In this document: one piece after another, positions 41,611 to 51,962 of the stretch
Layout of the letters: every line of letters starts with the position of its first letter
Numbering within the stretch: position 1 is the first letter of the stretch
Source of the DNA: Verrucomicrobiales bacterium
Lineage (GTDB): Bacteria; Verrucomicrobiota; Verrucomicrobiia; Limisphaerales; J093
NCBI GenBank assembly: GCA_024233215.1
Contig: JACKPW010000007.1
Location: 248,001-312,000 of the forward strand
Direction of reading: 5' to 3'
Length of the DNA stretch: 64,000 nt
Notes under the pieces: generated by a model
Told to the model about the DNA's origin: nothing
What the model saw: the letters and a program-made list of their open reading frames with translations, nothing else
The model's database searches: none
Translations under genes and position numbers: made by a program

Positions 41611-44409
41611 TCAGACCGAAGGTGGTCCCAGCCAACGGGCGAGCGCTCGCAGAATGGTATCGAGCACCGAGTTCAAATCCGAGGCGAGGTCGGCGGCGAG
41701 AAACCGCAGGACGTGCATCCCGTGCTCCTGCAGCAACGCATCCTTGCGTCGATCCCGCCGGTAGGCCACGGCGTCGGCGAGGTGTTGCGCGCCGTCCAAC
41801 TCGATGACCAGCGCGGCCTCGGCGCAGAGAAAGTCCACTTCCATGCAGCCCTTGGCGTCGAAGGGAATGGGCAGGGAGGCGTTCAACCGGAAGCGGCCGG
41901 CAGTCTCCGCGAGGGTCTCCAACCGCGTGAAGAGAAAGGCCTCCGAAGCACTCCGCGCCCGGGCGACGCCCTCGGTTTCAGTGGAATCCGGACGGGCGGC
42001 GCGCACGAAGAGATTGGCCAGCGGGGTGTCGACTCCATCGCGGATCAGTCGTTTTACGCTCGCTGCGTAGTCCCGCTTCCACTGGGGATCCACCGGGAGC
42101 GGCACGTCCGTGGGCCAACCGGGCAGCGCACTGGCCGGCAGGAGGACGGTGTAGCCCACGGCTTCATAACCCTGGCAACGACGGTCGAACATGCGCGATA
42201 GCATGGGTACTTCCAGGTCGGCGTAATCGAACACCACCACCTCCCGCTTGCCTTCGTGCAACCGATGCAGCCTCCCCACATATTGGGCCACCGTCCCACG
42301 CCAGGAGATCGGAAGTCCCACGAACAGCGTGTCCAGTCGCGCGTCGTCAAACCCTTCGCCGACGAACCTGCCGGTGGCCAGCAGAACTCGCTGACCTTGA
42401 TCCTCCGCCTGGCCGATGTCAGCCAGTGCTTCCTTCAGGGCCTGCTTGCGCATTCCACCCTGCAACCGGATGACGCGGGCGCCCTGCGTCTCCAGGCGGC
42501 GCCCCAGTTCTTCCAGATGTTCCTTTCTCTCGGTGAGCACCAGAGGCCACCGCCCTTTGTGCAATGCGCCCAGGACGTCGTCGCAAATCATCCGATTGCG
42601 GCTCTCGCATTGGGAGAGCGCCTGCAACAACGCCTGATACTCCACCCTCGCATCCTCCCCGCTTGAGGGCGGCGCCCGGAATGCGGTCGGACGGACGATG
42701 ACTTGGTGAGTAAACGGTCGCACCGCCGCCTGGCGTTTTGCGTCGATCCGACAACGCACGGGCCCGCACTGCATGAAGATGATCGGATGATGGCCGTCCT
42801 TGCGAACAACCGTAGCCGAGAGTCCGGTCACGAACCGCGCCTTTGCCCGTCGCGCCACCAACTCAAAACTGCGGGCCGACAGATGGTGACACTCGTCGAT
42901 CACCAAGTGGCCATAGTCCGCCACCCGATCATCGACCACGCCCTTGCGCACGAGGCTTTGAATGAGGGCCACATCGACGGCTCCGGTCAGCTTCTTACGC
43001 CCGCCACCCAGCCGACCGACTTGCTTGGAGCACAACCCGAGGAGGGCGGCCAACCGCTCAACCCACTGCTCAAGGAGTTGTTGCCGGTGGACGAGGATCA
43101 GCGTGTTGACGTGGCGTCGCGCAATGAGCCAGGCGGCGATCACCGTCTTTCCAAAAGCTGTGGTGGCTGCCAGAACCCCGTTGTCGTGGGCGAACACTGC
43201 CTCCGCCACCTCTTGCTGCTCCGGTCTAAGTTGGCCCTGGAACGTTACGGGCAACTCGGTTCCCGCGACGCGTTCGTCCCGCAGGGTGAACCGTATTGTG
43301 AGGCCCATGAGCAGCGCCTTGATCTCATCCAGGCAGCCTCTCGGCAGCCCGATGTGATGATCCAGATCCTCCGCGCAGGAGATTACCCTCGGCTTGTCGT
43401 AGGTCGGAAGCCGCATTGCCTGCGCCCGATAGAATTCCGGATTCTGAAAGGCGGCCACTCGGATGAGGCGATTCCGCAGGCCGGGAGGCAGATCGCGCTT
43501 CGGAACGTAGATCTGATCCGCCAGGACCAGATCCAACTGGGACGGAAGCGGGCCTTGGATCGGCAGTTCCTTGCGGGTGCGGGAGGGCGGAGCCGTCCAC
43601 GGAGCTTCGCTGTCCTCCTCCGTGGCCACTACCCTGACACCTACAATCCGGCCGCGCTGTTCAGCCTGCTGGGCAAGTTCGCGAACCCATGTCGCGGCGA
43701 GGCGCTGCATCGATGCGAGGAACGCCCACTGATCGGCGTGAGGTTGGAGATCCTCCCCCACGAACACACTGTTGCCTTGGTTCCTGGGCAGACGCTGGAG
43801 GGGCAACGCGATCAAGTTGCCGAAGCCGCCTTGAGGTAGCGTGTCCTGGTTCGGGAAAAGCCGGTCATAGGAACGCAGGCCGAGTTCGGGCCTTCGCTCC
43901 ATGGTCTCCGTCAACAGAAACGATCCCAGTTTGCGTGCGAGGATCGCGGGCACTACCTCCTCGAAGAACAACCAGACGTGCCCGCCGTTGCCGGACCGTG
44001 ACCGTTCCAAGGCGGCAGGAACCTGGAATGCCCGACACGTTTCCAGATAGGCCAACGCATCTTCATCCCAGTGGTCCCGATCGAAATCGACCGCGAGGAA
44101 CTGGCAGGACTCATCCCGCAACATCGGATAGACCCCCATGACGAACGGGTGGTCCCGGTCGTCCCGACCAGACAGATGCCAGCGGACAACCTCGTCTGTC
44201 ACGGGGAGCCACCGTTGCTGGAGGCAATTGGAGCACTTGACGCGGGGCTTTTCGCACACGCCCCGAATCCACTCGTTTGCGCACGCCGGTTGGTAACCCG
44301 CCCGCCCCGTCTTCCGGCTCTCAAAACGCCGCGGATAGACATCCTCGCGGCCCTGGAACAAGGACCGGAACAAGGCGATCTTCTCCGCGGCTGTGGAATG
44401 CTGGTTCAA
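41611..44409 (-). CDS. TOTE-type primase-helicase-DUF559 nuclease fusion
   Basis: The protein has 932 residues in three parts. (1) An archaeo-eukaryotic-primase domain of TOTE conflict-system type (about 1-240), with zinc cysteines C43, C52, C59 and C62, acidic DFD (108-110), SGNGGHVWLFF (139-149) and LFPNQDTLPQGGFGNLIALP. (2) A superfamily 2 helicase, with Walker A around GKT (420-422), DECHH (505-509) and the later motif QYVGRLHR. (3) A C-terminal DUF559 PDDEXK nuclease (about 855-932), with VDFLCAEAALVIELDG. All key motifs are intact. The start is TTG (44409), because an in-frame stop lies just upstream. A role against foreign DNA is inferred. Confidence 0.85.
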   Translation of the reverse strand: MNQHSTAAEKIALFRSLFQGREDVYPRRFESRKTGRAGYQPACANEWIRGVCEKPRVKCSNCLQQRWLPVTDEVVRWHLSGRDDRDHPFVMGVYPMLRDESCQFLAVDFDRDHWDEDALAYLETCRAFQVPAALERSRSGNGGHVWLFFEEVVPAILARKLGSFLLTETMERRPELGLRSYDRLFPNQDTLPQGGFGNLIALPLQRLPRNQGNSVFVGEDLQPHADQWAFLASMQRLAATWVRELAQQAEQRGRIVGVRVVATEEDSEAPWTAPPSRTRKELPIQGPLPSQLDLVLADQIYVPKRDLPPGLRNRLIRVAAFQNPEFYRAQAMRLPTYDKPRVISCAEDLDHHIGLPRGCLDEIKALLMGLTIRFTLRDERVAGTELPVTFQGQLRPEQQEVAEAVFAHDNGVLAATTAFGKTVIAAWLIARRHVNTLILVHRQQLLEQWVERLAALLGLCSKQVGRLGGGRKKLTGAVDVALIQSLVRKGVVDDRVADYGHLVIDECHHLSARSFELVARRAKARFVTGLSATVVRKDGHHPIIFMQCGPVRCRIDAKRQAAVRPFTHQVIVRPTAFRAPPSSGEDARVEYQALLQALSQCESRNRMICDDVLGALHKGRWPLVLTERKEHLEELGRRLETQGARVIRLQGGMRKQALKEALADIGQAEDQGQRVLLATGRFVGEGFDDARLDTLFVGLPISWRGTVAQYVGRLHRLHEGKREVVVFDYADLEVPMLSRMFDRRCQGYEAVGYTVLLPASALPGWPTDVPLPVDPQWKRDYAASVKRLIRDGVDTPLANLFVRAARPDSTETEGVARARSASEAFLFTRLETLAETAGRFRLNASLPIPFDAKGCMEVDFLCAEAALVIELDGAQHLADAVAYRRDRRKDALLQEHGMHVLRFLAADLASDLNSVLDTILRALARWLGPPSV

Positions 44410-44885
44410 GCGCCGGGTCGCTACGCCTTATCGGCAGCCGTTCGGGCTGCCAATTGCAGCAGTTGCTTCGAGTTGCATCATCCGAGAACACCCTGGACGG
44501 AATGGTCGCCCCCTCGCTCCCCATGGAAGCCGGTTTCTCTACGCGGTTTCAGGCAATTGCCATTGGGGACAGATGTTGTGTGCTCAGTCATGAAAGCCAG
44601 ACTAGGACAACATCCGACGGGCAGCAAGCCAGAGGCGCGAATGCGGCCCTCGGGGCATCACCGATACCGGCCGGCCGCGAGAAGCGCTGTTTCCCGACAT
44701 CCTCCGGTGGTGCGGAACCCGTCCGATTCACCACGCCTCCGCTACCTGCCGCACACCGTCCCGGTGGGACCAACCGCTGAACCGCCGATTGACTACGACC
44801 GTGGACAATCGGTGGCGGACAGGTCGCACCGCTCCTGCCGGATCTTCCTGCGGCGAGAGACGAAACCGCAGTGGGACTGAGCCGT
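44410..44885. other. intergenic region, no gene recognised
   Basis: These 476 bases lie between the ceramidase stop and the helicase start, both on the minus strand. I see no gene-like frame. The helicase promoter should lie here; no clear box was found. Confidence 0.4.
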
Positions 44886-46199
44886 TCAGCGAGAGGCGCT
44901 CGCGACTCGCGAGGCATCGTCATGCAGTTCGTGGAGGATTCGGGTGACCTCGGCGACCACGAGACCGGCGGCTTCTGGTCCGAACGGGCTGGTCCGCACT
45001 TCGTAGCCGCCTTCAGGATAGGCTTCCAGGATGGGCAGGTAGCCGGCTGTCCCGTTGCAGTGGGTGATGATCAGGGTGTGGGCGAAAGGAGACGCCTCCT
45101 TGATCGCCCGCCCAATCTGGTTGAACACTTCGCCACCCAACCCGACGAAGGCGGCCTCACCAACCCGCGCTGCGGTCACGACCAGGCCCACCGGCACGGT
45201 GCTTTCACCAGTGTCGTTCCTGTTGCCGGGGAGTTCCAAGATCTGCAGATCAGCTGCAATCGAGCCGCCTAGATCCTTCGAACCCGCGCCTGCCACAACC
45301 TGGACGATCTCCTCACCGAGCATTGTCCCCAGCAGCACCGGTTCAGGAATCCACCCCCGTTCCGTCCGGAATTCCGGCACCACCCGATACCAAGGGTCCA
45401 CATTGCCCGAGGCACCGGCGAAGCCCGGCGCAATCGTCCCCTCGCCGAAATACCGCTCCACGAATTGCTCAGCCAGCCCGTGGACATCACCGCTGATGAC
45501 GTGGTTGCGCGGGCCCAGCGCGGTGCTGTGGGTGCCGTAGCCGAACAGGATGCCTCTCGGAGCCGCATCGTCAGGACGCCGCACCACCAACACCTGAACC
45601 TCTCGGTCCATCGGGCCGGAGGGATTACGCCCCAGCCGAATCTCGGTGCCGCCATCTCGGGTGGTGATCTGCTCCCGGCGGTTGACCCCCACTGGGGAGG
45701 AGCCGCGGGCTGCCGTCAGGTTCGCCGGCTGCAGTTCGGCCAGCGCGGTCTTGGTTACCTGAACCAGTTGCCGCTTGAGCCGCTTGGTGTAAGCCACGTT
45801 GTTAGGGTGAGCCCGTCCCGAACTCAACCCAAGCGATGGGCCGGCGTGGGTGTGGACCGCGCTCAAGAAGAGCTGCTCCGGTCGCAAGCCACACTCGCTG
45901 AGAATCGCATCCCTGATCGGTTCGCAGGTGCCGTCGTAGAACCCGATGAGATCGGTGCTCACCACAACCAACCGCTCGGAACCGTGCTCGAAGGCAATCG
46001 CCCGGGCCGACAGCGGATCGTGAACGCCTTGCGAGAGGTCCTTTCGGCTGGCGTAGCCGGCCATGGTCACGGGCTGCTCGGGCGTGATGTCGGTTCGCGC
46101 CAACCCGATATTGAGGATGGTGGAGTCACCGGCCATCACGGTGGCACCAAGCAATACCCCGGCAGAAATCAAGGCTCCGGCAGATCGGGCTGGAATCAT
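44886..46199 (-). CDS. neutral/alkaline ceramidase N-terminal-like hydrolase, exported
   Basis: The protein has 437 residues. A signal peptide (GALISAGVLLGATVMA) precedes LNIGLARTDITPEQPVTMAGYASR, the usual start of the family (PF04734). AVHTHAGPSLG carries conserved zinc histidines, and YGTHSTALGPRNHVISGDVHG matches the active-site block. The C-terminal domain of full ceramidases is absent, as in most verrucomicrobial and planctomycetal members. These may act on other amides or esters. I chose the ATG at 46199, with the signal peptide. Confidence 0.88.
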   Translation of the reverse strand: MIPARSAGALISAGVLLGATVMAGDSTILNIGLARTDITPEQPVTMAGYASRKDLSQGVHDPLSARAIAFEHGSERLVVVSTDLIGFYDGTCEPIRDAILSECGLRPEQLFLSAVHTHAGPSLGLSSGRAHPNNVAYTKRLKRQLVQVTKTALAELQPANLTAARGSSPVGVNRREQITTRDGGTEIRLGRNPSGPMDREVQVLVVRRPDDAAPRGILFGYGTHSTALGPRNHVISGDVHGLAEQFVERYFGEGTIAPGFAGASGNVDPWYRVVPEFRTERGWIPEPVLLGTMLGEEIVQVVAGAGSKDLGGSIAADLQILELPGNRNDTGESTVPVGLVVTAARVGEAAFVGLGGEVFNQIGRAIKEASPFAHTLIITHCNGTAGYLPILEAYPEGGYEVRTSPFGPEAAGLVVAEVTRILHELHDDASRVASASR

Positions 46200-46629
46200 G
46201 AAGGGAATCGTAGGATGTCTTGGTTTCTTGGCAAGAGCGACCTCTCCCGGCGGGATCACGGCTGCACGCCCAGGTCTTCGGCAGTCGAGGACGGGCCCGC
46301 GTGACCGGCAACCCCGCTGAGGCGATGCGCCCGCGGATCGTGGCTCGACCGCTGATGAGCATCGCGTTGATCACCGCCGGCGAGAATCCCTGCTTCTGCA
46401 GCACCAGGATGTCGTTGGCCGAAAGGTCGTAATCGTATTCCTTGCTGTTGATGAAACTCAGGATGAGGTCATCGCCCATCCCGGCGTCCTTCAGCTTGGT
46501 CACCTCGTTCACGGCGAACATATTCCCAGCGTCCAGGCGCCCAACTCCACTGCCCAGCAGAAGGCTCAGCATCGTGATTCCCAGGAGTGTGTTTGTACTC
46601 TTCCTGATTACGCTAGACCTGCACCGCAC
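46126..46629 (-). CDS. small exported protein of unknown function, possibly C-terminally altered
   Basis: From a GTG at 46629 (or the ATG at 46572) the frame gives a signal peptide (ITMLSLLLGSGVGRLDA) and then VNEVTKLKDAGMGDDLILSFIN and LSANDILVLQKQGFSPAVINAM. This helical motif is seen in many small verrucomicrobial envelope proteins. After about residue 100 the sequence becomes Arg/Pro-rich and overlaps the start of the ceramidase gene by 74 bases, so the native C-terminus may be lost. Moderate certainty for the N-terminal two-thirds only. Confidence 0.45.
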   Translation of the reverse strand: MRCRSSVIRKSTNTLLGITMLSLLLGSGVGRLDAGNMFAVNEVTKLKDAGMGDDLILSFINSKEYDYDLSANDILVLQKQGFSPAVINAMLISGRATIRGRIASAGLPVTRARPRLPKTWACSRDPAGRGRSCQETKTSYDSLHDSSPICRSLDFCRGIAWCHRDGR

Positions 46630-46851
46630 GGGGGTGACGGCTGTCCTTCACCGACCCCTGCACATCGAGGATGTAGACGGTTGCCATGGCAGGCGGTTAC
46701 AGCCTGGCCTGTCGTTTGCACGAAGGCCTCACCGCTTGCTCCGCCCCGGGTGTCGGGACCAACCGTGCGCTCGAGTTGCTCACGCACGAGATGCCACTGG
46801 AACTGCGCCACCTTAATGTCACCTTAATGCTCTCCTTGGTAAGGTCAGCAC

Positions 46852-47304
46852 ATGAAACGGATGATGGCCCTCCGCCGGTTGTCTGTCGTTAGTGCGCTGT
46901 TATTGGCCAGCGACACTTTGAACCTGTCGCTGCCGGCTCAGAACCCGCCACCGAGCCCTCCGCCCGGTGGAGGATTCGGTGCCTCCCCGTCAGGCGCCGG
47001 GATTCGCTCATCGCGTAGAACGACGGAGCGCATCCACGGCGGTGCCGTGGCCACGCACCGCGGTGGTGGCAACACTGCGCCATCGTTGGACACCACGAGC
47101 GAATGCAGCGTCACGGCCGATTCCACACTGACCCGCTTGCCGGACCACGACGCTGTTCCCGGCGAGGCCATTGAGGACACCCACGGCAACGGTCATACCG
47201 TCCTATACGGAGCAGACTCGACCCCAAACCAATGGCTGTGCGGGAAGACTTGGAAACTGTCCGGCGCCGGCACGCTGCTTCCCGCACAACACTCAAACCC
47301 ATAG
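46852..47304 (+). pseudogene. shrunken remnant of a secreted repeat protein
   Basis: The 150-residue frame joins an N-terminus with signal peptide and Pro/Gly linker (ALLLASDTLNLSLPAQ, NPPPSPPPGGGFG) to a C-terminus like NGHTVLYGADSTPNQWLCG. The latter resembles the D-ANxWLxGKTWTLSGGG ending of large secreted carbohydrate-binding or adhesin-like proteins. The middle is short and irregular, so I read it as an internally deleted copy of a larger gene. It lies just upstream of, and in the same direction as, the 727-residue protein at 47365. Confidence 0.5.
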
Positions 47305-47364
47305 CGTCCCATCACGACACCAATCCGAATTGCACAACTGACGGAGATGAAGACGGAGCACATC

Positions 47365-49548
47365 ATGAACAAGGCGACCATTGGATTGACCTGCCTGCTT
47401 TTCGCGCCTGGAAATGCGCTGGCTGCAGCCTTCGACTATGTGGAGAACCTGGCCTTTTCAAATACGGTAAGAATCACGTTCTCAGGATCGACGGCAACCG
47501 TTGACAATGGCGCGGGTTCGGGGGTTTCGATTTCGACAAACGGAGCCAATGTATCGATTGAATCGGACGCTGAGGGCGTTGAGTACATTCTCTCCGGGAG
47601 TTCACCTGTTGGGTCGTTCAAGCTGGTCGGAGTCCCCGCCTGCAAAGTCACGCTTGGCGGAATTGATCTCGCGGCCACTGATTATCCTGCCATCAGCGTC
47701 TCCACCACCAACGGCTGCTATCTGTTTTTGGCAGACAACACCGATAATTCACTCACCGACGGCATGCTCTATCTGGAGGACATTCCCGGGGCGGTCTATT
47801 CCTCCGGCCCACTCGCCATCAGCGGAAACGGACGCCTGAACCTGACGGTCCAAAAGGAACATGGCATCTACAGCCCAACCAACGTCACGGTCCGCGGAGG
47901 CGATATCACGGTGTCCGGATCACCCAAGGATGCGTTGCATGTCGGCGGAACCTTCCAAATGGATAACGGCACACTGAAGCTGACCTCCCAAAGCGATGCC
48001 ATCGATGCCGACCGGGTCCTTCTCAACGGTGGAAGCATCCAGATCGACAGCCTTGTGGACAATACCGAAGGAATTAAATGCGATGGCAACATGGTCGTCA
48101 GAGGCGGCAGCATCAATGTGCGCACAACGGGCGCCCGATCAAAAGGAATTGGTTGCGGCGGTAACCTGCAGATCGACACAGGAGACTTCTCCTTCATCCT
48201 CTCCGGCGATGTCTACCTAAAACCGGTCACAAACAATCTGTACGATGCAAAATACTGCGCCGGCATTTCGTGCGACGGCGATATGACATTTAATTCCGGA
48301 AGCATCGTAATGACCCACACCGGCCTGGCCGGTAAGGGCATATCCGTGGACGGCAGCATGATGATGACGGGCGGAACAATGGATATCACCGCCAGCGGCG
48401 CCAGTTCCGCCACGTTCATCAACGAAGATGGCGTTAGTGATATCGCGGCGACGGACTGCTTCAAGGTGGATGGCTCGATCTCTATCCTTGGCGGTAGCAT
48501 CAGGCTGTTGAGCACCGGCAATGCCGGCGATTGCCTTAGCTGCGGAGGATCGCTGGTTATCGGTGTTGTCGGAGTCACCAACCAGCCGTGCATCAGTGCC
48601 GAAACAACCGGGCGGAAAGTCTATGTCTCCGGTTCGGACTACGCCAACCCCAAAGCCGTCACAAGCGTGGGGAATGTCACCATTAACGGCGGCAACATCA
48701 TTCTGGCCACGGCAAACGACGGCGGCGAAGGGCTGGAAAGCAAAGCCAACATTACGATCAATGGCGGCACGCTTGACATTTCGGCCTACGACGACTGCAT
48801 TCAGGCTGACTCTGCCTCCCTCACCTCCCTGATTACCATTAACGGTGGAACGATCTTTTGCACGGCATCGGGCAACGGCGAAGGGATTGAAAGCAAGGGC
48901 GACATCGTGATCAATGGCGGCCACATTGAAATCACAGCCGGCGACGACTGCATCAATGCCACTCGGGGCAACGGGGCGGGAATGCTCACGATCAACGACG
49001 GTACCATCTACTGCTACAGCTCGAACAATGACGGGATCGACTGCAACGGCAGGATGTACATCAACGGCGGCCTTATCATCTCATCTGGAACCGGAGCTCC
49101 GGAAGAAAGCTTCGACTCCGACACGGCCACGCGCTTCAACGGCGGAACCGCAGTCGGAACCGCCGGCAGCGGCTTTATGTTTATCAATACCGTGGGATCG
49201 GATACCGGCTATTGCACCATACTTTACAACTCCTCGACACTGACCGTCGGCAGCATTGTCCAAGTCAAAGTAAACGGCACCGCCGAATTGGTTTACACAA
49301 TTCCGCGCACCTACAGCTCAGGCGGCGGCGGTCGACCTGGCGGTGGTCCTCCCGGCGGCGGTGGTGGCACATACCTGGTGTTCAGCGATTCCAGCCTGAC
49401 CGTCGGCTCATCCGTGTCGATCTGGACCGGCGGAACCGTCAGCGGGGGAACCGAATGGCACGGCTACTACAGGGGAGCCACCGTATCCGGCGCATCGCAG
49501 GTAAAAACCTTTACCATCACATCGACGGGCCTAACCCAAGTCCAATAA
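47365..49548 (+). CDS. Cthe_2159-type carbohydrate-binding domain protein, secreted
   Basis: The protein has 727 residues. A signal peptide (TIGLTCLLFAPGNALAAA) precedes a long parallel beta-helix of short repeats containing ITINGGTxxxxA, GEGLESKAN and DDCIxA. This is the signature of the Cthe_2159 family, whose founder binds polygalacturonate. A poly-Gly stretch (about residues 653-672) precedes a small C-terminal strand domain. Codon use and the lower GC differ from the flanking chromosome, suggesting transfer. It is followed after ten bases by the LRR gene. Confidence 0.85.
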   Translation: MNKATIGLTCLLFAPGNALAAAFDYVENLAFSNTVRITFSGSTATVDNGAGSGVSISTNGANVSIESDAEGVEYILSGSSPVGSFKLVGVPACKVTLGGIDLAATDYPAISVSTTNGCYLFLADNTDNSLTDGMLYLEDIPGAVYSSGPLAISGNGRLNLTVQKEHGIYSPTNVTVRGGDITVSGSPKDALHVGGTFQMDNGTLKLTSQSDAIDADRVLLNGGSIQIDSLVDNTEGIKCDGNMVVRGGSINVRTTGARSKGIGCGGNLQIDTGDFSFILSGDVYLKPVTNNLYDAKYCAGISCDGDMTFNSGSIVMTHTGLAGKGISVDGSMMMTGGTMDITASGASSATFINEDGVSDIAATDCFKVDGSISILGGSIRLLSTGNAGDCLSCGGSLVIGVVGVTNQPCISAETTGRKVYVSGSDYANPKAVTSVGNVTINGGNIILATANDGGEGLESKANITINGGTLDISAYDDCIQADSASLTSLITINGGTIFCTASGNGEGIESKGDIVINGGHIEITAGDDCINATRGNGAGMLTINDGTIYCYSSNNDGIDCNGRMYINGGLIISSGTGAPEESFDSDTATRFNGGTAVGTAGSGFMFINTVGSDTGYCTILYNSSTLTVGSIVQVKVNGTAELVYTIPRTYSSGGGGRPGGGPPGGGGGTYLVFSDSSLTVGSSVSIWTGGTVSGGTEWHGYYRGATVSGASQVKTFTITSTGLTQVQ

Positions 49549-49558
49549 GGAGCACATC

Positions 49559-51397
49559 ATGAAGAGAACCGGTCTATCCATTCTGCTTCTTCTCTGCATA
49601 ACGGCGCCGGCAGTCAACGCCACCACCGTGAACATGGATTCGGCCTCCAACTACGCGGGCGGCTGGACGGATGGCTCCAATGGAGGCGGCGGATTCAAGG
49701 CGTGGAGCATCGAAGCCAACGCCGGTTCGGGAACGGTGGACTACGGCATCTGGGACAGCCCGGACGCCGACCTGCAGATGGGTGAGGCATTCGGCTTCAC
49801 GGCGCTGGGAACGGATGCATCGATCAGACTCTCCCGCGATTTCACAACCGCACTCGCCGCCGGCGATGTGTTCAAGCTGGATCTGGGCATCAACTACGAC
49901 GCCGGCGAAACCGGCAGCAAGGGCTTTGTGCTCTACACGGCCGATGACCGGGAGATCGTAGTGGTCAATCAAGGCAATTCCATGAATATCACAATGAACG
50001 GAACTGCTGTGCTAACGAACTATGGCACCGCAACCATGTATTGGACGTTCACGCAAAACAGCGCGACGGAGATCACGGTCTATGCAACGGGTCGTGGTGG
50101 CGAGTCGGAAAAATATACCGGGAGCCTTGTACTCTCCCAAGCGAGCTATATTGCTGGCATCCGCTTTTATGGCAACGGAATCACCAACGATGCCTATGCC
50201 GATTATCGCGCCGTCTATTTCAACAACCTCACCCTATCGCAGGGAGCATCTGGCGACGCCACGTTCGGCTATGCGACCAAGGATGGTCAGGTCACCATTA
50301 CCGATATTGCGGAGGATGCCAGCGGGGCATTGATTATTCCTTCCGCACTCGGGGGGTCGCCCGTAACGGAAATCGCCCGCACAGCCGGCGCCTATTGCAC
50401 GAACATCACCAGCCTCTCGTTTGTCAACGGGGCCGCCGTCACCAACATCGGTGTCAATGCCTTCCAGGGTTGCACCTCGCTGCGATCGGCGGTCCTGCCC
50501 GCCGGATTGACCGCGATTCCGGACGGCCTCTTCTACGGCTGCACCGACCTCGGGTCGGTCACCATTCCCCCCGGGGTGGTGTCGATTGGAAACAGCGCGT
50601 TCGCCAACTGCCGCGCACTGGTTTCCGCCGAGCTTCCCGAAGGACTGGCCTCGCTGGGTAGATCGGTGTTCCTGAACTGCCGCAGCCTGGCTTCGCTCCA
50701 CATTCCCGGCACCATCACCAACATTCCCGGCCAGCTCTGCTACGAGTGCCGCTCGCTGGGCGAACTTACCCTGCCGGACAACGCCGCCCACATCGGCTAC
50801 CGGGCCTTCTACGACTGCCAGTCGATGGAATCGCTCCACGTCCCCTCCTCCGTGACGGCGATCGATGATGGGGCCTTTGAAGGCTGCTCCAGCCTGATCT
50901 CGCTGGTCTTTGGTGGAACACTAACCCGGGTCGGCGACGAGGCGTTCTACGGTTGCGACGCGCTTGCCTCCCTCTATTTCAACGGCGGCGTCAACGTTCT
51001 GAGCGATGCGGTGTTTGGACAGGACGAAAGGTTGACCGCGCTCTATTTCAAGTGCGATGTCCCCACCCTCGACACCGGCGCCGATCTGTTTATCGGCAGC
51101 AACAACGTCACGGTCTACTACATTGCCAACCCCTCCAGCTGGGGATTGACATTTGCCGGTGCACCCGTGGTGGTGTGGGCACCGCGGATTGTCGACATGA
51201 CCCGGGCGGAGGATGACGTGTTGATCACGGCGGAATGGGGTGGCGAAGGGACCATCACCCTGCAAGTATGCACCAACTTGGTCGAAGGCAACTGGATCGA
51301 CGTCGACACCAACGCCCTCAGCAATGGCTCATGCGTGTTGTTGGATCCGGATGGATACTTGGGCAACCAGCGCTACTACCGTGTCTTTCTGCACTAA
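49559..51397 (+). CDS. BspA-type leucine-rich-repeat protein, secreted
   Basis: The protein has 612 residues: a signal peptide (LSILLLLCITAPAVNA), then a beta-rich domain to about residue 225 (LamG-like). About nine LRR_5 repeats of the form SVTIPPGVVSIGNSAFANC follow (about 250-510). A C-terminal module ends NQRYYRVFLH, as in other secreted proteins of this genome. LRR_5 proteins often act in adhesion or degradative surface complexes. The ten-base gap implies one operon with the carbohydrate-binding protein upstream. Confidence 0.88.
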   Translation: MKRTGLSILLLLCITAPAVNATTVNMDSASNYAGGWTDGSNGGGGFKAWSIEANAGSGTVDYGIWDSPDADLQMGEAFGFTALGTDASIRLSRDFTTALAAGDVFKLDLGINYDAGETGSKGFVLYTADDREIVVVNQGNSMNITMNGTAVLTNYGTATMYWTFTQNSATEITVYATGRGGESEKYTGSLVLSQASYIAGIRFYGNGITNDAYADYRAVYFNNLTLSQGASGDATFGYATKDGQVTITDIAEDASGALIIPSALGGSPVTEIARTAGAYCTNITSLSFVNGAAVTNIGVNAFQGCTSLRSAVLPAGLTAIPDGLFYGCTDLGSVTIPPGVVSIGNSAFANCRALVSAELPEGLASLGRSVFLNCRSLASLHIPGTITNIPGQLCYECRSLGELTLPDNAAHIGYRAFYDCQSMESLHVPSSVTAIDDGAFEGCSSLISLVFGGTLTRVGDEAFYGCDALASLYFNGGVNVLSDAVFGQDERLTALYFKCDVPTLDTGADLFIGSNNVTVYYIANPSSWGLTFAGAPVVVWAPRIVDMTRAEDDVLITAEWGGEGTITLQVCTNLVEGNWIDVDTNALSNGSCVLLDPDGYLGNQRYYRVFLH

Positions 51398-51673
51398 CCG
51401 GACGGCCGATTGACCAAGCACTGAATTCTCCTTTTCACTGCCTCCTGCCGGATTTCACCGTGCTCGAGAACGCGCTCCTGCCATGCCAGATCACAGCCAG
51501 GTATTCCGACTGTGTCACCTCGTGCTTGCCCGTAGTGTCCGGACACCCCAATAGCCACCAAGTGCGTGCGGTTTAGTTACTTGGGTGTTCTCGAGAGCGC
51601 GTGAGTAGTGGGCGGGCGGGCACCGCTCTCGCTTGCTTGCCTTGTTTGTCTGGTTGTCCAGGAAGCTTCATAC

Positions 51674-51699
51674 CGGAGGTCGGTTTTGAACCTACGCCT
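51674..51699 (-). other. degenerate tRNA T-arm fragment (candidate old att site)
   Basis: On the minus strand this reads GGCGTAGGTTCAAAACCGAC then CTCCGG: a T-loop of TTCAAAA with a nearly paired stem. It resembles the better-preserved fragment at 51963-51991. No upstream tRNA body is present. Confidence 0.45.
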
Positions 51700-51962
51700 T
51701 GTGCTAGACGCTGACGCCAGAATCGACTTAAAGCATTCTCCTGACACGTGTTGCACCTGTGCTTGCCACTCGTAAGGTCTTCACGTCGCGCGATGACGGA
51801 AACGGCCTGCTTGGCGTTACTCGCCCACTACTCGTGAATACTAGTCCGTACTCCCCGAGTACTCGGGAATGGGGGGGCAACCGCGGGGGCGGATCGAAAG
51901 ACCAGGGACAAGTGGAAATCCGGATAGGCAATAGAATTACAAGTCATTGATAGCACATGACT

